From NCBI GenBank assembly GCA_015488545.1, contig WFNN01000052.1:1-35893 (forward strand): DNA of 35,893 nucleotides. Direction: 5' to 3'. Position numbers and translations under genes: made by a program. Source of the DNA: Thermaceae bacterium. GTDB taxonomy: Bacteria; Deinococcota; Deinococci; Deinococcales; Marinithermaceae. The notes beneath the pieces were generated by a model, which was not told where the DNA came from, ran no database searches, and was given only the letters and a program-made list of their open reading frames with translations. Below are positions 18,291 to 27,473 of the stretch, piece after piece. Position 1 is the first letter of the stretch. The number at the start of each line of letters is the position of its first letter.

Positions 18291-19089
18291 ACCGGGCAGC
18301 GCCCCGGTGAAGATCGCGGTGACGCCGGACACCGCGGGGTGGCGTTTCCTTCGGTTCTACGCCGTCGAACTCGCCCCCGGCGAGGGCTACCGCTACCAGA
18401 AGGCGGAGGAGGAGGCGGCCCTGGTTCCCATCCAGGGCGAGGCCCGAATCCGCCTGGGCGACGAGGTCTACGAAACCCGGAGGAAGAGCGTCTTCGAGGA
18501 ACTCCCCGAGGTCTTCTACGCGCCCCCCGGGGTGGCCCTCGAGGTGGAAGCGAAGGGCCCCTTCGCCTTCGCGGTGGGGAGCGCCCCGGCCGAAGGCCGG
18601 CTACCGCCCCGCCGGATCCGCCCCGAGGAGATCGCCGTCGAGATCCGCGGCGGGGAAAACGTCACCCGCCAAATCAGCCACATCCTGGCCCCGCCGCTGC
18701 CCGCCGAACGCCTTCTTCTCTTCGAGGTCTACACCCCGAGCGGCAACTGGTCCTCCTGGCCGCCCCACCGCCACGACGGTCGGCTTGGCTCACCGTACCT
18801 CGAGGAGGTCTACTACTACCGCATCGCGCCCAAGAACGGCTGGGCTATCCAACGGGTCTACGCCGAGGACCTGGACGAACTCGTGCAGGTTGCGGACGGC
18901 GAGGCGGTGCTGGTGCCCCGGGGCTACCACCCGGTGGTGGCGGCCCCCGGGTCCAATGTCTACTACCTCAACTACCTGGCCGGCGAAGAACGCACCACCC
19001 GGGTGGTCGACGACCCCGAGTGGGCCTGGATGCGCGAGGACTGGAGCGGGCGCAGGCTGAACCTTCCCTTAGGAGGTCGTGGGGCGTGA
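18274..19089 (+). CDS. iolB: 5-deoxy-glucuronate isomerase
   Basis: FEVYTPSGNWSSWPPHRHDG...YLEEVYYYRI; VLVPRGYHPVVAAPGSNVYYLNYLAG; GTG start. Confidence 0.95.
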   Translation: MELLYKPGSAPVKIAVTPDTAGWRFLRFYAVELAPGEGYRYQKAEEEAALVPIQGEARIRLGDEVYETRRKSVFEELPEVFYAPPGVALEVEAKGPFAFAVGSAPAEGRLPPRRIRPEEIAVEIRGGENVTRQISHILAPPLPAERLLLFEVYTPSGNWSSWPPHRHDGRLGSPYLEEVYYYRIAPKNGWAIQRVYAEDLDELVQVADGEAVLVPRGYHPVVAAPGSNVYYLNYLAGEERTTRVVDDPEWAWMREDWSGRRLNLPLGGRGA

Positions 19090-19892
19090 ACGCCCCTGAA
19101 CGCCGTGCCCGGATCCTGGAGCGGCTGGCCCAGGCGGGGGCGGTGCGCACCGAGGACCTGGCCCGGGAGCTGGGGGTAAGCGAGGTCACCGTTCGCAAGG
19201 ACCTCGCCGCCCTGGCCGCGGAGGGCCTTTTGCACCGGGTTCACGGCGGCGCGGTGAGCCGGCCTCGGGCGCTTTTCAACCCCTCGTTCGAGGAGAAGCG
19301 CCACCACCGGGTAGAGGCCAAACGGGCCATCGCCGAGGAAGCCCTGGCCCGCGTCGAGGAGAACGACGCGATTATCCTCGACGCGGGCACCACCACCCTG
19401 GCCTTGGCCGGGCTCCTGAAGCAAGCGTTTAAGCGACTCTTTGTACTCACCAACTCGGTACCGATTGCGCTGGAGCTGGCCGGCACATCCTTCGAACTGG
19501 TGCTCACCGGAGGCACGGTACGCCACCATTCCGGCGCCCTGATTGGACCGGTGGCGGTGGCCACGCTGGAGGCTTTCCAGGCCGATAAGGCCTTCCTGGG
19601 CGCTACCGGCGTGAGCCTAGAAAAGGGGTACACCACCCCCAACCCCACCGAGGCCCAGACCAAGGCGGCGATGCTACGGGCGGCCCGAACCCGCTACGTG
19701 CTCGCCGACGCCAGCAAGCTCGGGCACGCCACGCTGGCGCGTTTTGCTAAACTAGAGGAGGTCGACGAACTTATCACCGACGCCGGGGCCCCGGCGTCGT
19801 TCCTCGAGGAATTTGGGCGACAGGGCTTCGCCTACGCCGTGGCCAGGTCGCGGCGCGCGAAGTCTGGTGCGCAAAGGGAGGTGAAGGTATGA
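19086..19892 (+). CDS. DeoR-family transcriptional regulator (candidate inositol-operon regulator)
   Basis: RRARILERLAQAGAVRTEDLARELGVSEVTVRKDLAALAAEGLLHRVHGGAV; DAGTTTLALAGLL; FLGATGVSLEKGYTTPN. GTG at 19086 after AGGAGGT; ORF track start is upstream of it. Confidence 0.93.
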   Translation: MNAPERRARILERLAQAGAVRTEDLARELGVSEVTVRKDLAALAAEGLLHRVHGGAVSRPRALFNPSFEEKRHHRVEAKRAIAEEALARVEENDAIILDAGTTTLALAGLLKQAFKRLFVLTNSVPIALELAGTSFELVLTGGTVRHHSGALIGPVAVATLEAFQADKAFLGATGVSLEKGYTTPNPTEAQTKAAMLRAARTRYVLADASKLGHATLARFAKLEEVDELITDAGAPASFLEEFGRQGFAYAVARSRRAKSGAQREVKV

Positions 19893-21226
19893 GGAAGTGG
19901 TGGATCCTAGCGGCAGCGGTTTTGGCTTTAACCCCGGTCTTTGCCCAAAAGACCATTACCATCAAGGCCTGGACGATCGGGCCCGACGACCCCTCGATCA
20001 CCCGGCTTAAAAACCTCGAGGCCGCCGTCGATCGCCTGAACGCCCTGCTCGCGATCGAAGGCGCCGACTACCGGGTGAAGCTCGAGGGCGACTTCGACAC
20101 CACCGACTGGGACCCCTACCTGCGGCGGGTGCTGCTCGCCTTCCAGTCGGGATCGGCCCCCGATATTGTGCAGGCCTCGGCGGCGCCCCTGATCGGGGTC
20201 TGGGCCACCGCCGGCTATATCGCCCCGATCGGGGATGAGGTCAGCCGCTACGGCACCTTCAAGGACGTCTTCCCCACCCTCTGGAACGCGGTCACCTTTA
20301 AGGGCCAGATCTTCGGCACCCCCCAGGACACCGAGGCCCGGCCGCTCTACTTCAACAAGACCCTGCTGAAAAAGCTCGGCTGGTCCGACGCCAAAATCGC
20401 CGAGCTCCCCAAGATGATCGAAAAGGGCGAGTTCACCTGGGATGACCTGCTGGCCACCGCCGAGGAAGCCCTGAAGAAAGGGGTCATTGAAAGGGGCAAG
20501 GGCTACTACCACCGCCCCAAGAACGGTCCCGACTTCCTGATGTGGTACCGGGCCTTCGGCGGGACCGCCTACGACCCCGCCTCCGGCAAGCTGGTCTTCG
20601 ACAAGGCGGCAGCGCTCCGCTACTTCACCTGGCTCAAGAAGGCGGTCGACGCCGGCGTCCTGGAGAAGGACAGGCTCGACGGCAACTGGAAACGTTTCCA
20701 CCAAAACGTAACCGACGGCAAGGTGCTGTTCTTCTCCGGCGGTACCTGGAACTGGGCCGAGTGGAAGAGCCAGTGGGTTAAGGATCGGGGTGGCGAGAGC
20801 TGGCTCTGGCAGCACTTCGGCTTCGCCCTCCAGCCGGCCTACGAAAAGGGCGGCCGGCCGGTGACCCTCTCGAACCCGCAGGCCTACATGGTGAGCTCGG
20901 CCTCCAAGCACAAGGCGCTGGCCGCCAAGATCCTCGCCTTCGTGGCCATGCCGGACCTCGACGCCCGCCACGCGGTGGGCTCCGGGCACCTGCCGGTGCT
21001 CCAGGCCACCGCTTCGCTAACCGAAAACCGCTTCATCCGGGCGGTAAGCTACATGCTCAACTACACCACCTTCCAGCCCCAGCACCCCGATCTGCCCAAG
21101 TGGCAGAACGCCCTCTACCGCGGCGTGAGCGCGGTGGAGTCGGGGCAGGTCACCCCGGAGCAAGCGGTCAGCGTGGTGGCCACCGAGATGAAGCGGACCC
21201 TCAAGGACCAGGTGATGATCAAGTAG
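19889..21226 (+). CDS. Extracellular solute-binding protein, CUT1-type ABC transporter
   Basis: Signal peptide MRKWWILAAAVLALTPVFAQ; SBP family 1 style FQSGSAPDIVQASAAPLIGVWATAGYIAPIGDEV, FGTPQDTEARPLYFNKTLLKKLGW. Confidence 0.9.
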   Translation: MRKWWILAAAVLALTPVFAQKTITIKAWTIGPDDPSITRLKNLEAAVDRLNALLAIEGADYRVKLEGDFDTTDWDPYLRRVLLAFQSGSAPDIVQASAAPLIGVWATAGYIAPIGDEVSRYGTFKDVFPTLWNAVTFKGQIFGTPQDTEARPLYFNKTLLKKLGWSDAKIAELPKMIEKGEFTWDDLLATAEEALKKGVIERGKGYYHRPKNGPDFLMWYRAFGGTAYDPASGKLVFDKAAALRYFTWLKKAVDAGVLEKDRLDGNWKRFHQNVTDGKVLFFSGGTWNWAEWKSQWVKDRGGESWLWQHFGFALQPAYEKGGRPVTLSNPQAYMVSSASKHKALAAKILAFVAMPDLDARHAVGSGHLPVLQATASLTENRFIRAVSYMLNYTTFQPQHPDLPKWQNALYRGVSAVESGQVTPEQAVSVVATEMKRTLKDQVMIK

Positions 21227-21235
21227 ACCGACCTC

Positions 21236-21265
21236 GCGCTCCCCGGGGCCGGCCCCGGGGAGCGC
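21236..21265. other. 30-bp perfect palindrome between second binding-protein and permease genes
   Basis: GCGCTCCCCGGGGCCGGCCCCGGGGAGCGC; no following T-tract. Confidence 0.9.
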
Positions 21266-21275
21266 CTCCTTTCCC

Positions 21276-22166
21276 ATGCGACGCTACCTGACCCCCTTCC
21301 TTTTTCTCGGACCGGCGAGCCTGCTCATCCTGCTCTTCTTCTTTACCCCGGTGGTGGCCACCCTTTTGCTTTCGTTTACCGACCTCGCCACCACCACCTT
21401 CCGGCACCCTAGCTGGGTAGGGCTCGCCAACTACCGGGACCTCTTCGCCGACCCCTTTCTCAAGAAGATCCTCGCCAACACCGCCCGCTACGTGGGCCTG
21501 ACCCTGGCCTTCAACGTGGGCATGGGGCTTTTGCTCGCGCTGGTCACCAGCCTGGTTCCGGAAAACTGGGGCGATCCCTTCCGGGCGCTCTGGCTGCTTC
21601 CCCGCATCCTGCCGCCGGTGGTCTACGTTTTCATCTGGCAGGGAATGCTGGCCGAGGCGCCTATGGGCCTGGTCTCGGACCTCCTGGGCGTCTCCAAGAA
21701 CTGGCTGGTGGAAACCCCCTGGGTGGCGGTGATCCTGGCCAACGGCTTCGTCGGCGCCAGCTTCGGCATGCTGATATTCACCTCGGCAATCCGGGCCATT
21801 CCGCGCGAGCTTTTTTACGCTGCCGCGGTGGACGGGGCCACCACCCTGCAAACGATCCGGCGGGTGGTGATTCCCATGCTGGCCTGGCCCATCCTTTTCG
21901 TGACCGCCTACCAGACGCTCTCCCTCCTCACCTCGTTTGAATACATCCTGCTCCTCACCGACGGTGGTCCCGGCTTTTACGGTACCGAGGTGTGGTCGCT
22001 CCACGCCTACCACCTGGCGCTTTCCAACTACTTCGGCAACGTCGAGTTCGGCCTAGGGGCGGCCATGGCCGCGGTGCTGGTGGTGATTGGCGTGGTGGTC
22101 AGCCTCTTCTACCTCAAGATCTTCAACTTCCGGGCGCTGGTGACCGAGCCCAAGATCGAGGTGTAA
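21276..22166 (+). CDS. ABC transporter permease, MalF/UgpA-like
   Basis: Multi-TM; EAA-like loop ELFYAAAVDGATTLQTIRRVVIPMLAWPILFV. Confidence 0.92.
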   Translation: MRRYLTPFLFLGPASLLILLFFFTPVVATLLLSFTDLATTTFRHPSWVGLANYRDLFADPFLKKILANTARYVGLTLAFNVGMGLLLALVTSLVPENWGDPFRALWLLPRILPPVVYVFIWQGMLAEAPMGLVSDLLGVSKNWLVETPWVAVILANGFVGASFGMLIFTSAIRAIPRELFYAAAVDGATTLQTIRRVVIPMLAWPILFVTAYQTLSLLTSFEYILLLTDGGPGFYGTEVWSLHAYHLALSNYFGNVEFGLGAAMAAVLVVIGVVVSLFYLKIFNFRALVTEPKIEV

Positions 22167-22167
22167 G

Positions 22168-22995
22168 ATGCCGCTATTACCCCGGAACTGGCCGCTTTGG
22201 CTTGTGGTCCTCTTCCTGATCACGCTACCCATCGGAGCCGGGATCCTATGGCTCGTGCTCACCGCCCTTTACAACCAGGTCCACGGCCTCGTACCGATGG
22301 GAAAGCTCGCCCCCCAAAACTGGCGGTTTCTTTTCGAGGGCTCGGTGGGGGGGCGACCCTCGATCTGGGTGGCGCTCAAAAACTCGGCGGTTTTCGCCGC
22401 CGCGGTGGCCACCCTCGAGGTCCTCATCGCCTCAATGGCGGCCTACGCCATCAGCCGGATGAAGTTCCCTCTCCGAACCCCCTACCTGGGGATGATCCTC
22501 ACCCTCCACGCCTTCCCAGCGGTGAGCCTTTTGATCGCGATCTACTACATCCTCCGGCTGCTCGGGCTTTTCGATACCCTGATCGGGGTCATCCTGGTTA
22601 AAGCCTCGCTCGACCTTCCCCTTGGAATCTGGCTGATGAAAGGGTTCTTCGACCAACTCTCCTGGGACATGGAGATGGCCGCGCTGGTGGATGGGGCCAG
22701 CCGGTGGACCGTGTTCTGGCGGGTGGCCCTGCCGTTGGTGCGGCCGGGCATCCTGGCCCTCGGCACCTTCGCCCTGCTCTCGGCCTGGGGCGAGTTCATC
22801 CTCCCCTTCACCTTCATCGTCTCGGCCAAGAGCTGGACCCTGGCGCTCTACATGCAGAGCTTCATGAAGGAGGCCTTCGTGGACTACGGACTGATGGCGG
22901 CGGTGGGGCTCTTTTACGCCCTGCCGGTCTTCCTCCTCTTCCTCTTCGGCCAGCGCTACCTCCTCAACATCTACTCGGGAGGGGTCAAGGGATGA
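22168..22995 (+). CDS. ABC transporter permease, MalG/UgpE-like
   Basis: Multi-TM; EAA loop DMEMAALVDGASRWTVFWRVALPLVRPGILALGTFALLSAWGEFILPFTF. Confidence 0.92.
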   Translation: MPLLPRNWPLWLVVLFLITLPIGAGILWLVLTALYNQVHGLVPMGKLAPQNWRFLFEGSVGGRPSIWVALKNSAVFAAAVATLEVLIASMAAYAISRMKFPLRTPYLGMILTLHAFPAVSLLIAIYYILRLLGLFDTLIGVILVKASLDLPLGIWLMKGFFDQLSWDMEMAALVDGASRWTVFWRVALPLVRPGILALGTFALLSAWGEFILPFTFIVSAKSWTLALYMQSFMKEAFVDYGLMAAVGLFYALPVFLLFLFGQRYLLNIYSGGVKG

Positions 22996-24044
22996 GCAGG
23001 GGAACCAGCGTTCGCCTTCAAAACCTGACCAAGCGTTTTGGCCGGGTGGTGGCGGTGCGGGACCTCGACCTCGAGGTCAACCCGGGCGAGCTGGTGGCCT
23101 TCCTCGGTCCCTCGGGCTGCGGCAAGACCACCACCCTCCTGATGATCGCGGGGATCTACCGCCCCACCGCTGGGCACGTTTACTTCGGCGATCGCCGGGT
23201 CGACCCCCTGCACCCCCGGGACCGCGATGTGGGTATGGTCTTCCAATCCTACGCCCTCTACCCCCACCTCACGCTGTTTGAGAACATCGCCTTCCCGCTG
23301 CGGCTCAAGCGGGTGCCTGGGGAGGAGGTGAAAAGACGGGTGAAGGCCACCGCCGAACTCCTGGGGATCGGCGGCATCCTCGAGCGCCGGCCGGCCCAGG
23401 TCTCCGGCGGCCAGCAGCAGCGGGCGGCGCTGGCGCGGGCGCTGGTCAAGGAACCCCAGGTGCTCCTCCTGGACGAACCGCTTTCCAACCTCGACGCCCA
23501 GATCCGGCTCTCGGCCCGGGCCGAAATCCGCCGGCTACAGCGTGAGCTCGGGGTCACCGCCATCCTGGTCACCCACGACCAGGCCGAGGCTTTGGCCATG
23601 GCGGACCGGGTGGCGGTCTTCTCCATGGGCGAACTGCAACAGTACGCTACCCCCGAAGAGCTCTACCATCGCCCCAAGAACACCTTCGTCGCCGGCTTCG
23701 TGGGCTCGCCGCCGATGAACTTGATTGAGGGCGAGTTCACCGGCGACGGCTTCCGCTCGGGCGAGCTCCGGCTCCCCCTCCGGCAGGCCCCGTTGGGTCG
23801 TGGCTGGCTGGGGGTCCGCCCGGAGCACCTGCGGATCGCGGGCGAAGGCCACCCCGCCCGGGTGCTGGTGGTGGAGCCGCTAGGGCGCGAGGCGATCGTA
23901 ATCGTGGAGCTTTTCGGCCACCGGTTGCAAATCCTGGTGGCCGAAGGAGAAAAGCCCGCTCCCGACGCCGAGGTCCGGGTGGCTTTCCCCGCCCGCGCCC
24001 TCCATTACTTCGACGCCAACGGGCGTAGAATCGGGCCCGAGTGA
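22992..24044 (+). CDS. ABC transporter ATP-binding protein, MalK/UgpC type
   Basis: Walker A LGPSGCGKTTTLLMIAG, VSGGQQQRAALARAL, LLLDEPLSNLD, C-terminal TOBE-like region GVRPEHLRI. ATG at 22992 overlaps previous stop. Confidence 0.95.
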   Translation: MSRGTSVRLQNLTKRFGRVVAVRDLDLEVNPGELVAFLGPSGCGKTTTLLMIAGIYRPTAGHVYFGDRRVDPLHPRDRDVGMVFQSYALYPHLTLFENIAFPLRLKRVPGEEVKRRVKATAELLGIGGILERRPAQVSGGQQQRAALARALVKEPQVLLLDEPLSNLDAQIRLSARAEIRRLQRELGVTAILVTHDQAEALAMADRVAVFSMGELQQYATPEELYHRPKNTFVAGFVGSPPMNLIEGEFTGDGFRSGELRLPLRQAPLGRGWLGVRPEHLRIAGEGHPARVLVVEPLGREAIVIVELFGHRLQILVAEGEKPAPDAEVRVAFPARALHYFDANGRRIGPE

Positions 24045-24970
24045 TGGACGCCCTGCCCAGCCACCTGGAGTACCAAAACCGCCGGGTCCTCCTCAAATAC
24101 CACCGAGCCCAGACCGGCGAACGGCACCACCCCCCCAACGCCCTTTCGTCACTGGAAGAGGTCCTGAAACGTGGGGCCCGGGCGGTGGAGTTCGACATCG
24201 GCCTGACCCTGGACGGGGTCTACGTCATGCTGCACGACCCTCACCTGGAGCGGGAAACCACCGGGGTGGGGCCGGTCCGGCTCGCCACCCACACCGAGAT
24301 CCAAAGGCTGCACCTCCGCGGCAGCCACGAGCGGGTGGCGACCCTGGCGGAGGCGGTGCGGGCGGTGCTGGAGGCCACCGGTCCCGTTAAGATCCAGGTC
24401 GATCTCAAGGAAACCGTCCCCCTTTCCGAAGAGGAGGCCGACTGGCTCTACCAGTCGCTCCGGCCGCTCCTGGAAAAACCGGAGATCGAGGTGGTGGTGG
24501 GCTCGCTGGCCGACTGGAACCTCCGCACCCTGCACCGGGTGGCCCCCGAGCTCCCACTCGGTTTTGACCCCGCCTACTACCTGGACGCCCCGGTGGGGGA
24601 AATCCTCCGGCTCCCGGTCCGGGTGAACGCCTACGGCTACCTCGACGACCACCCCCTTGGCTACCGTAAGGTGCTCCCCGCCCCCCGCTACCTGGCCGAC
24701 CGGCTGGAGGCGGTAAGCTACCAGGTCCCCGCTGCCCGGGAATTCTACTTGAGAAAGGAATTCGTGCTCCGCGCCCTGGAAGATGGCTTCAACCCGATCG
24801 AGTTCCTTCACCGGCTCCACCCCGGGGTCACCGTCGACGTGTGGACCCTGGACGCCGAGGAGGAAGGGGCCCGTGAGAAGCTCCTAAGGCTCCTTCGAGC
24901 AGGGGTGGACCAGATCACCTCCAACACCCCGGTGCAGCTCGCCCGGCTCTTCGCCACCGCTTCCCCCTAG
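24041..24970 (+). CDS. Divergent glycerophosphodiester phosphodiesterase (GDPD) family protein
   Basis: KYHRAQTGERHHPPNALSSLEEVLKRGARAVEFDIGLTLDGVYVMLHDPHLERETTG...IQVDLKE; VDVWTLDAEEEGAREKLLRLLRAGVDQITSNTP. Confidence 0.87.
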   Translation: MMDALPSHLEYQNRRVLLKYHRAQTGERHHPPNALSSLEEVLKRGARAVEFDIGLTLDGVYVMLHDPHLERETTGVGPVRLATHTEIQRLHLRGSHERVATLAEAVRAVLEATGPVKIQVDLKETVPLSEEEADWLYQSLRPLLEKPEIEVVVGSLADWNLRTLHRVAPELPLGFDPAYYLDAPVGEILRLPVRVNAYGYLDDHPLGYRKVLPAPRYLADRLEAVSYQVPAAREFYLRKEFVLRALEDGFNPIEFLHRLHPGVTVDVWTLDAEEEGAREKLLRLLRAGVDQITSNTPVQLARLFATASP

Positions 24971-25009
24971 ACTTATTTCGACATTTTCAGTAAAATTGAC
25001 ACAGGTAGA

Positions 25010-25039
25010 CTCATGAATGAGCGCCAGGATTCAATTGAA
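25010..25039. promoter_or_regulatory. Inverted repeats in the lon leader
   Basis: CTCAT-GA-ATGAG (25010-25021) and palindrome TTCAATTGAA (25030-25039), immediately before the GGAGGG ribosome site. Confidence 0.4.
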
Positions 25040-25051
25040 AGGAGGGAAGCC

Positions 25052-27469
25052 ATGAACGTCCCCGAAAAGGTCCCGGTCGTCCCGGTGCGGGGGTCGGTCA
25101 TCTACCCCACCATGGTGATGCCGATCGACGCCGGCCGGAAGCTGAGCGTCGCCGCCATTGACGCCGCGCTCGAGCGCGACCGGGTGGTGCTGATCGTTGC
25201 CCAACGCGACAAGGAGACCGAGGAACCGGGGCCCGACGACCTCTTTTCCGCCGGCACCCTCTGCAACATCCTGCGGATGCGCAAAAACCCGAACGGCTCG
25301 GTGCAGGTGCTGGTCCAGTGCTTCGCCCGGGCCCGGGTGCGCCGGTTCACCGAAGCCGAGGGCTACCTGGAGGCCGAAGTCGAACCGGTGCGGGACGAGC
25401 CCGGAAACGCCATCGAGGTCCAGGCCCTCTACCGGGAGGTCAAGGAGCGCTTTGCCCAACTCCTTAAGGAGGGCAAGTACCTTGCCCCCGACGTCGCCCA
25501 GTTCATCCAAAACCTCGAGGACCCGGCCCAGCTCGCCGACTACATCGCCTTCCACATGGACTTTAAGCTCGAGGACAAGCAACGGATCCTCGAGCTTCCC
25601 ACCGTCGCCGAACGGCTGAAAAGGGTCCTCGCCCTCCTCAACACCGAGCTCGAGCTGATCGAGACCCAGCGCCGCATCCAGCAGCAGGTGAAGGAAGAGA
25701 TCGACAGAAACCAGCGGGAGTACTTCCTCCGCGAACAGATGAAGGCTATCCAGCGCGAGCTCCATGGCGAGGAGGGCGAGGAGGAGGTCGAGGAGTTCCG
25801 CAAGAAAATCGAGGAGCTCGATCTCCCCGAGGTGGTGCGAAAGGAGGCCGAGCGGGAGCTAAACCGCCTGGCCCGCATGCACCCCGACTCCGCCGAGGCA
25901 GCGGTGATCCGCACCTACCTCGACTGGATTGTCAACCTGCCCTGGAACAAGCGCACCGAGGACAACCTCGACATCGAACGGGCCAAAAGGATCCTGGATG
26001 AGGACCACTACGGCCTGGAGAAGGTCAAGGACCGGGTGCTGGAGTACCTCGCGGTCCGGAAGCTAAAGGCCGAGCGGGCCCGCCGCGGCGAGATCCCCGA
26101 GGAGGAGGTCAACAAGGGGCCGATCCTCCTCTTCGTCGGCCCGCCTGGGGTGGGCAAGACCTCGATCGCCAAGTCGATCGCCCGGGCGCTTGGGCGCAAG
26201 TACGTGCGGGTCTCCCTTGGCGGCGCCCGCGACGAATCCGATATCCGCGGGCACCGGCGCACCTACATCGGCGCCATGCCCGGCCGGATTATCCAGGGCC
26301 TCCGCCAGGCGGGGAGCAAAAACCCGGTCTTCCTCCTGGACGAGGTGGACAAGATGGGCCAGAGCTTCCAGGGCGACCCGGCGGCCGCGCTGCTTGAGGT
26401 TCTCGACCCCGCCCAGAACAAGGAGTTCGTGGACCATTACCTGGGGGTTCCCTTCGACCTCTCCGAGGTGATGTTCATCGCCACCGCCAACTTCCCCCAG
26501 CTCATCCCGGCGCCCTTAATGGACCGGATGGAGCTCATCGAGTTCACCTCCTACCTGGAGGATGAAAAGCTCCAGATCGCCAAGCGCTTCCTCCTGCCCC
26601 GGCAGCTCAAGGAGAACGGGCTCAGCGAGCGCCAGGTCAAGATCACCGACGCCGCCCTTCGGAAGCTGATCACCCACTACACCCGCGAGGCGGGGGTCCG
26701 CAACCTCGAGCGCGAGATCGGAAGCCTCCTCCGGAAGGCCGCCCGCCGCATCCTGGAGGAGGGCAAAAAGCGCATCCGAATCACCGAAAAGGACCTTGAG
26801 AAGTACTTGGGGCCGCCCCGCTACCTCCCCGAGACCGAGGCCCGGGAACCCCAGGTCGGCGTGGCCACCGGGATGTACTACACCCCGGTCGGCGGCGACA
26901 TCATGTTCGTCGAGGTGAGCGTGATGCCGGGTAAGGGGCAGCTCATCCTTACCGGTCAGCTCGGCGACGTGATGAAGGAATCGGCCCGGGCCGCCCTCAC
27001 CTACGCCAAGAAGAACGCCCTCCGGTTCGGGATCCCGCTGGAAGCGTTCGAGAAGTCGGACATCCACATCCACGTGCCCGCCGGGGCCATTCCCAAGGAG
27101 GGCCCCTCGGCCGGCGTCGCCATCACCAGCGCACTGGTCAGCGCCTTGGCCGAGATCCCCGTCCGCCACGACGTGGCGATGACCGGCGAGATCACCCTCA
27201 CCGGGCGGGTCCTTCCGATCGGCGGGGTGAGGGAAAAAGTCCTGGGCGCCCGCCGGGCGGGGATCCGGGAGGTCATCCTGCCCAAACAAAACGAGCCCGA
27301 CCTCAGGGACATCCCCCGCCACCTGCAGCGCGACATGACCTTCCACTTCGTGGAAAACCTCGACCAGGTCCTCGACTTGGCCATCGTCGGGGGGCTTAGC
27401 GCGCTTGAGGCCCGGGCGAAAAAGCCCCGCCGCCAGCGAAAGCGTAGCCAACCGGTGGCCCACGCCTAA
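25052..27469 (+). CDS. lon: ATP-dependent protease La (Lon)
   Basis: Lon N domain ([23 protein letters not shown]), [52 protein letters not shown], protease [19 protein letters not shown] 25052 chosen over 25013 because GGAGGG precedes it. Confidence 0.97.
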   Translation: MNVPEKVPVVPVRGSVIYPTMVMPIDAGRKLSVAAIDAALERDRVVLIVAQRDKETEEPGPDDLFSAGTLCNILRMRKNPNGSVQVLVQCFARARVRRFTEAEGYLEAEVEPVRDEPGNAIEVQALYREVKERFAQLLKEGKYLAPDVAQFIQNLEDPAQLADYIAFHMDFKLEDKQRILELPTVAERLKRVLALLNTELELIETQRRIQQQVKEEIDRNQREYFLREQMKAIQRELHGEEGEEEVEEFRKKIEELDLPEVVRKEAERELNRLARMHPDSAEAAVIRTYLDWIVNLPWNKRTEDNLDIERAKRILDEDHYGLEKVKDRVLEYLAVRKLKAERARRGEIPEEEVNKGPILLFVGPPGVGKTSIAKSIARALGRKYVRVSLGGARDESDIRGHRRTYIGAMPGRIIQGLRQAGSKNPVFLLDEVDKMGQSFQGDPAAALLEVLDPAQNKEFVDHYLGVPFDLSEVMFIATANFPQLIPAPLMDRMELIEFTSYLEDEKLQIAKRFLLPRQLKENGLSERQVKITDAALRKLITHYTREAGVRNLEREIGSLLRKAARRILEEGKKRIRITEKDLEKYLGPPRYLPETEAREPQVGVATGMYYTPVGGDIMFVEVSVMPGKGQLILTGQLGDVMKESARAALTYAKKNALRFGIPLEAFEKSDIHIHVPAGAIPKEGPSAGVAITSALVSALAEIPVRHDVAMTGEITLTGRVLPIGGVREKVLGARRAGIREVILPKQNEPDLRDIPRHLQRDMTFHFVENLDQVLDLAIVGGLSALEARAKKPRRQRKRSQPVAHA

Positions 27470-27473
27470 GCCA

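Noticed and set aside
19928-20989. 353-aa minus-strand ORF antisense to the second binding protein
   Set aside because: No domain features; the opposite strand encodes a signal-peptide-bearing binding protein with correct operon context.
26516-27463. 315-aa minus-strand ORF antisense to lon
   Set aside because: Mirror-frame artefact of Lon coding sequence; no motif.
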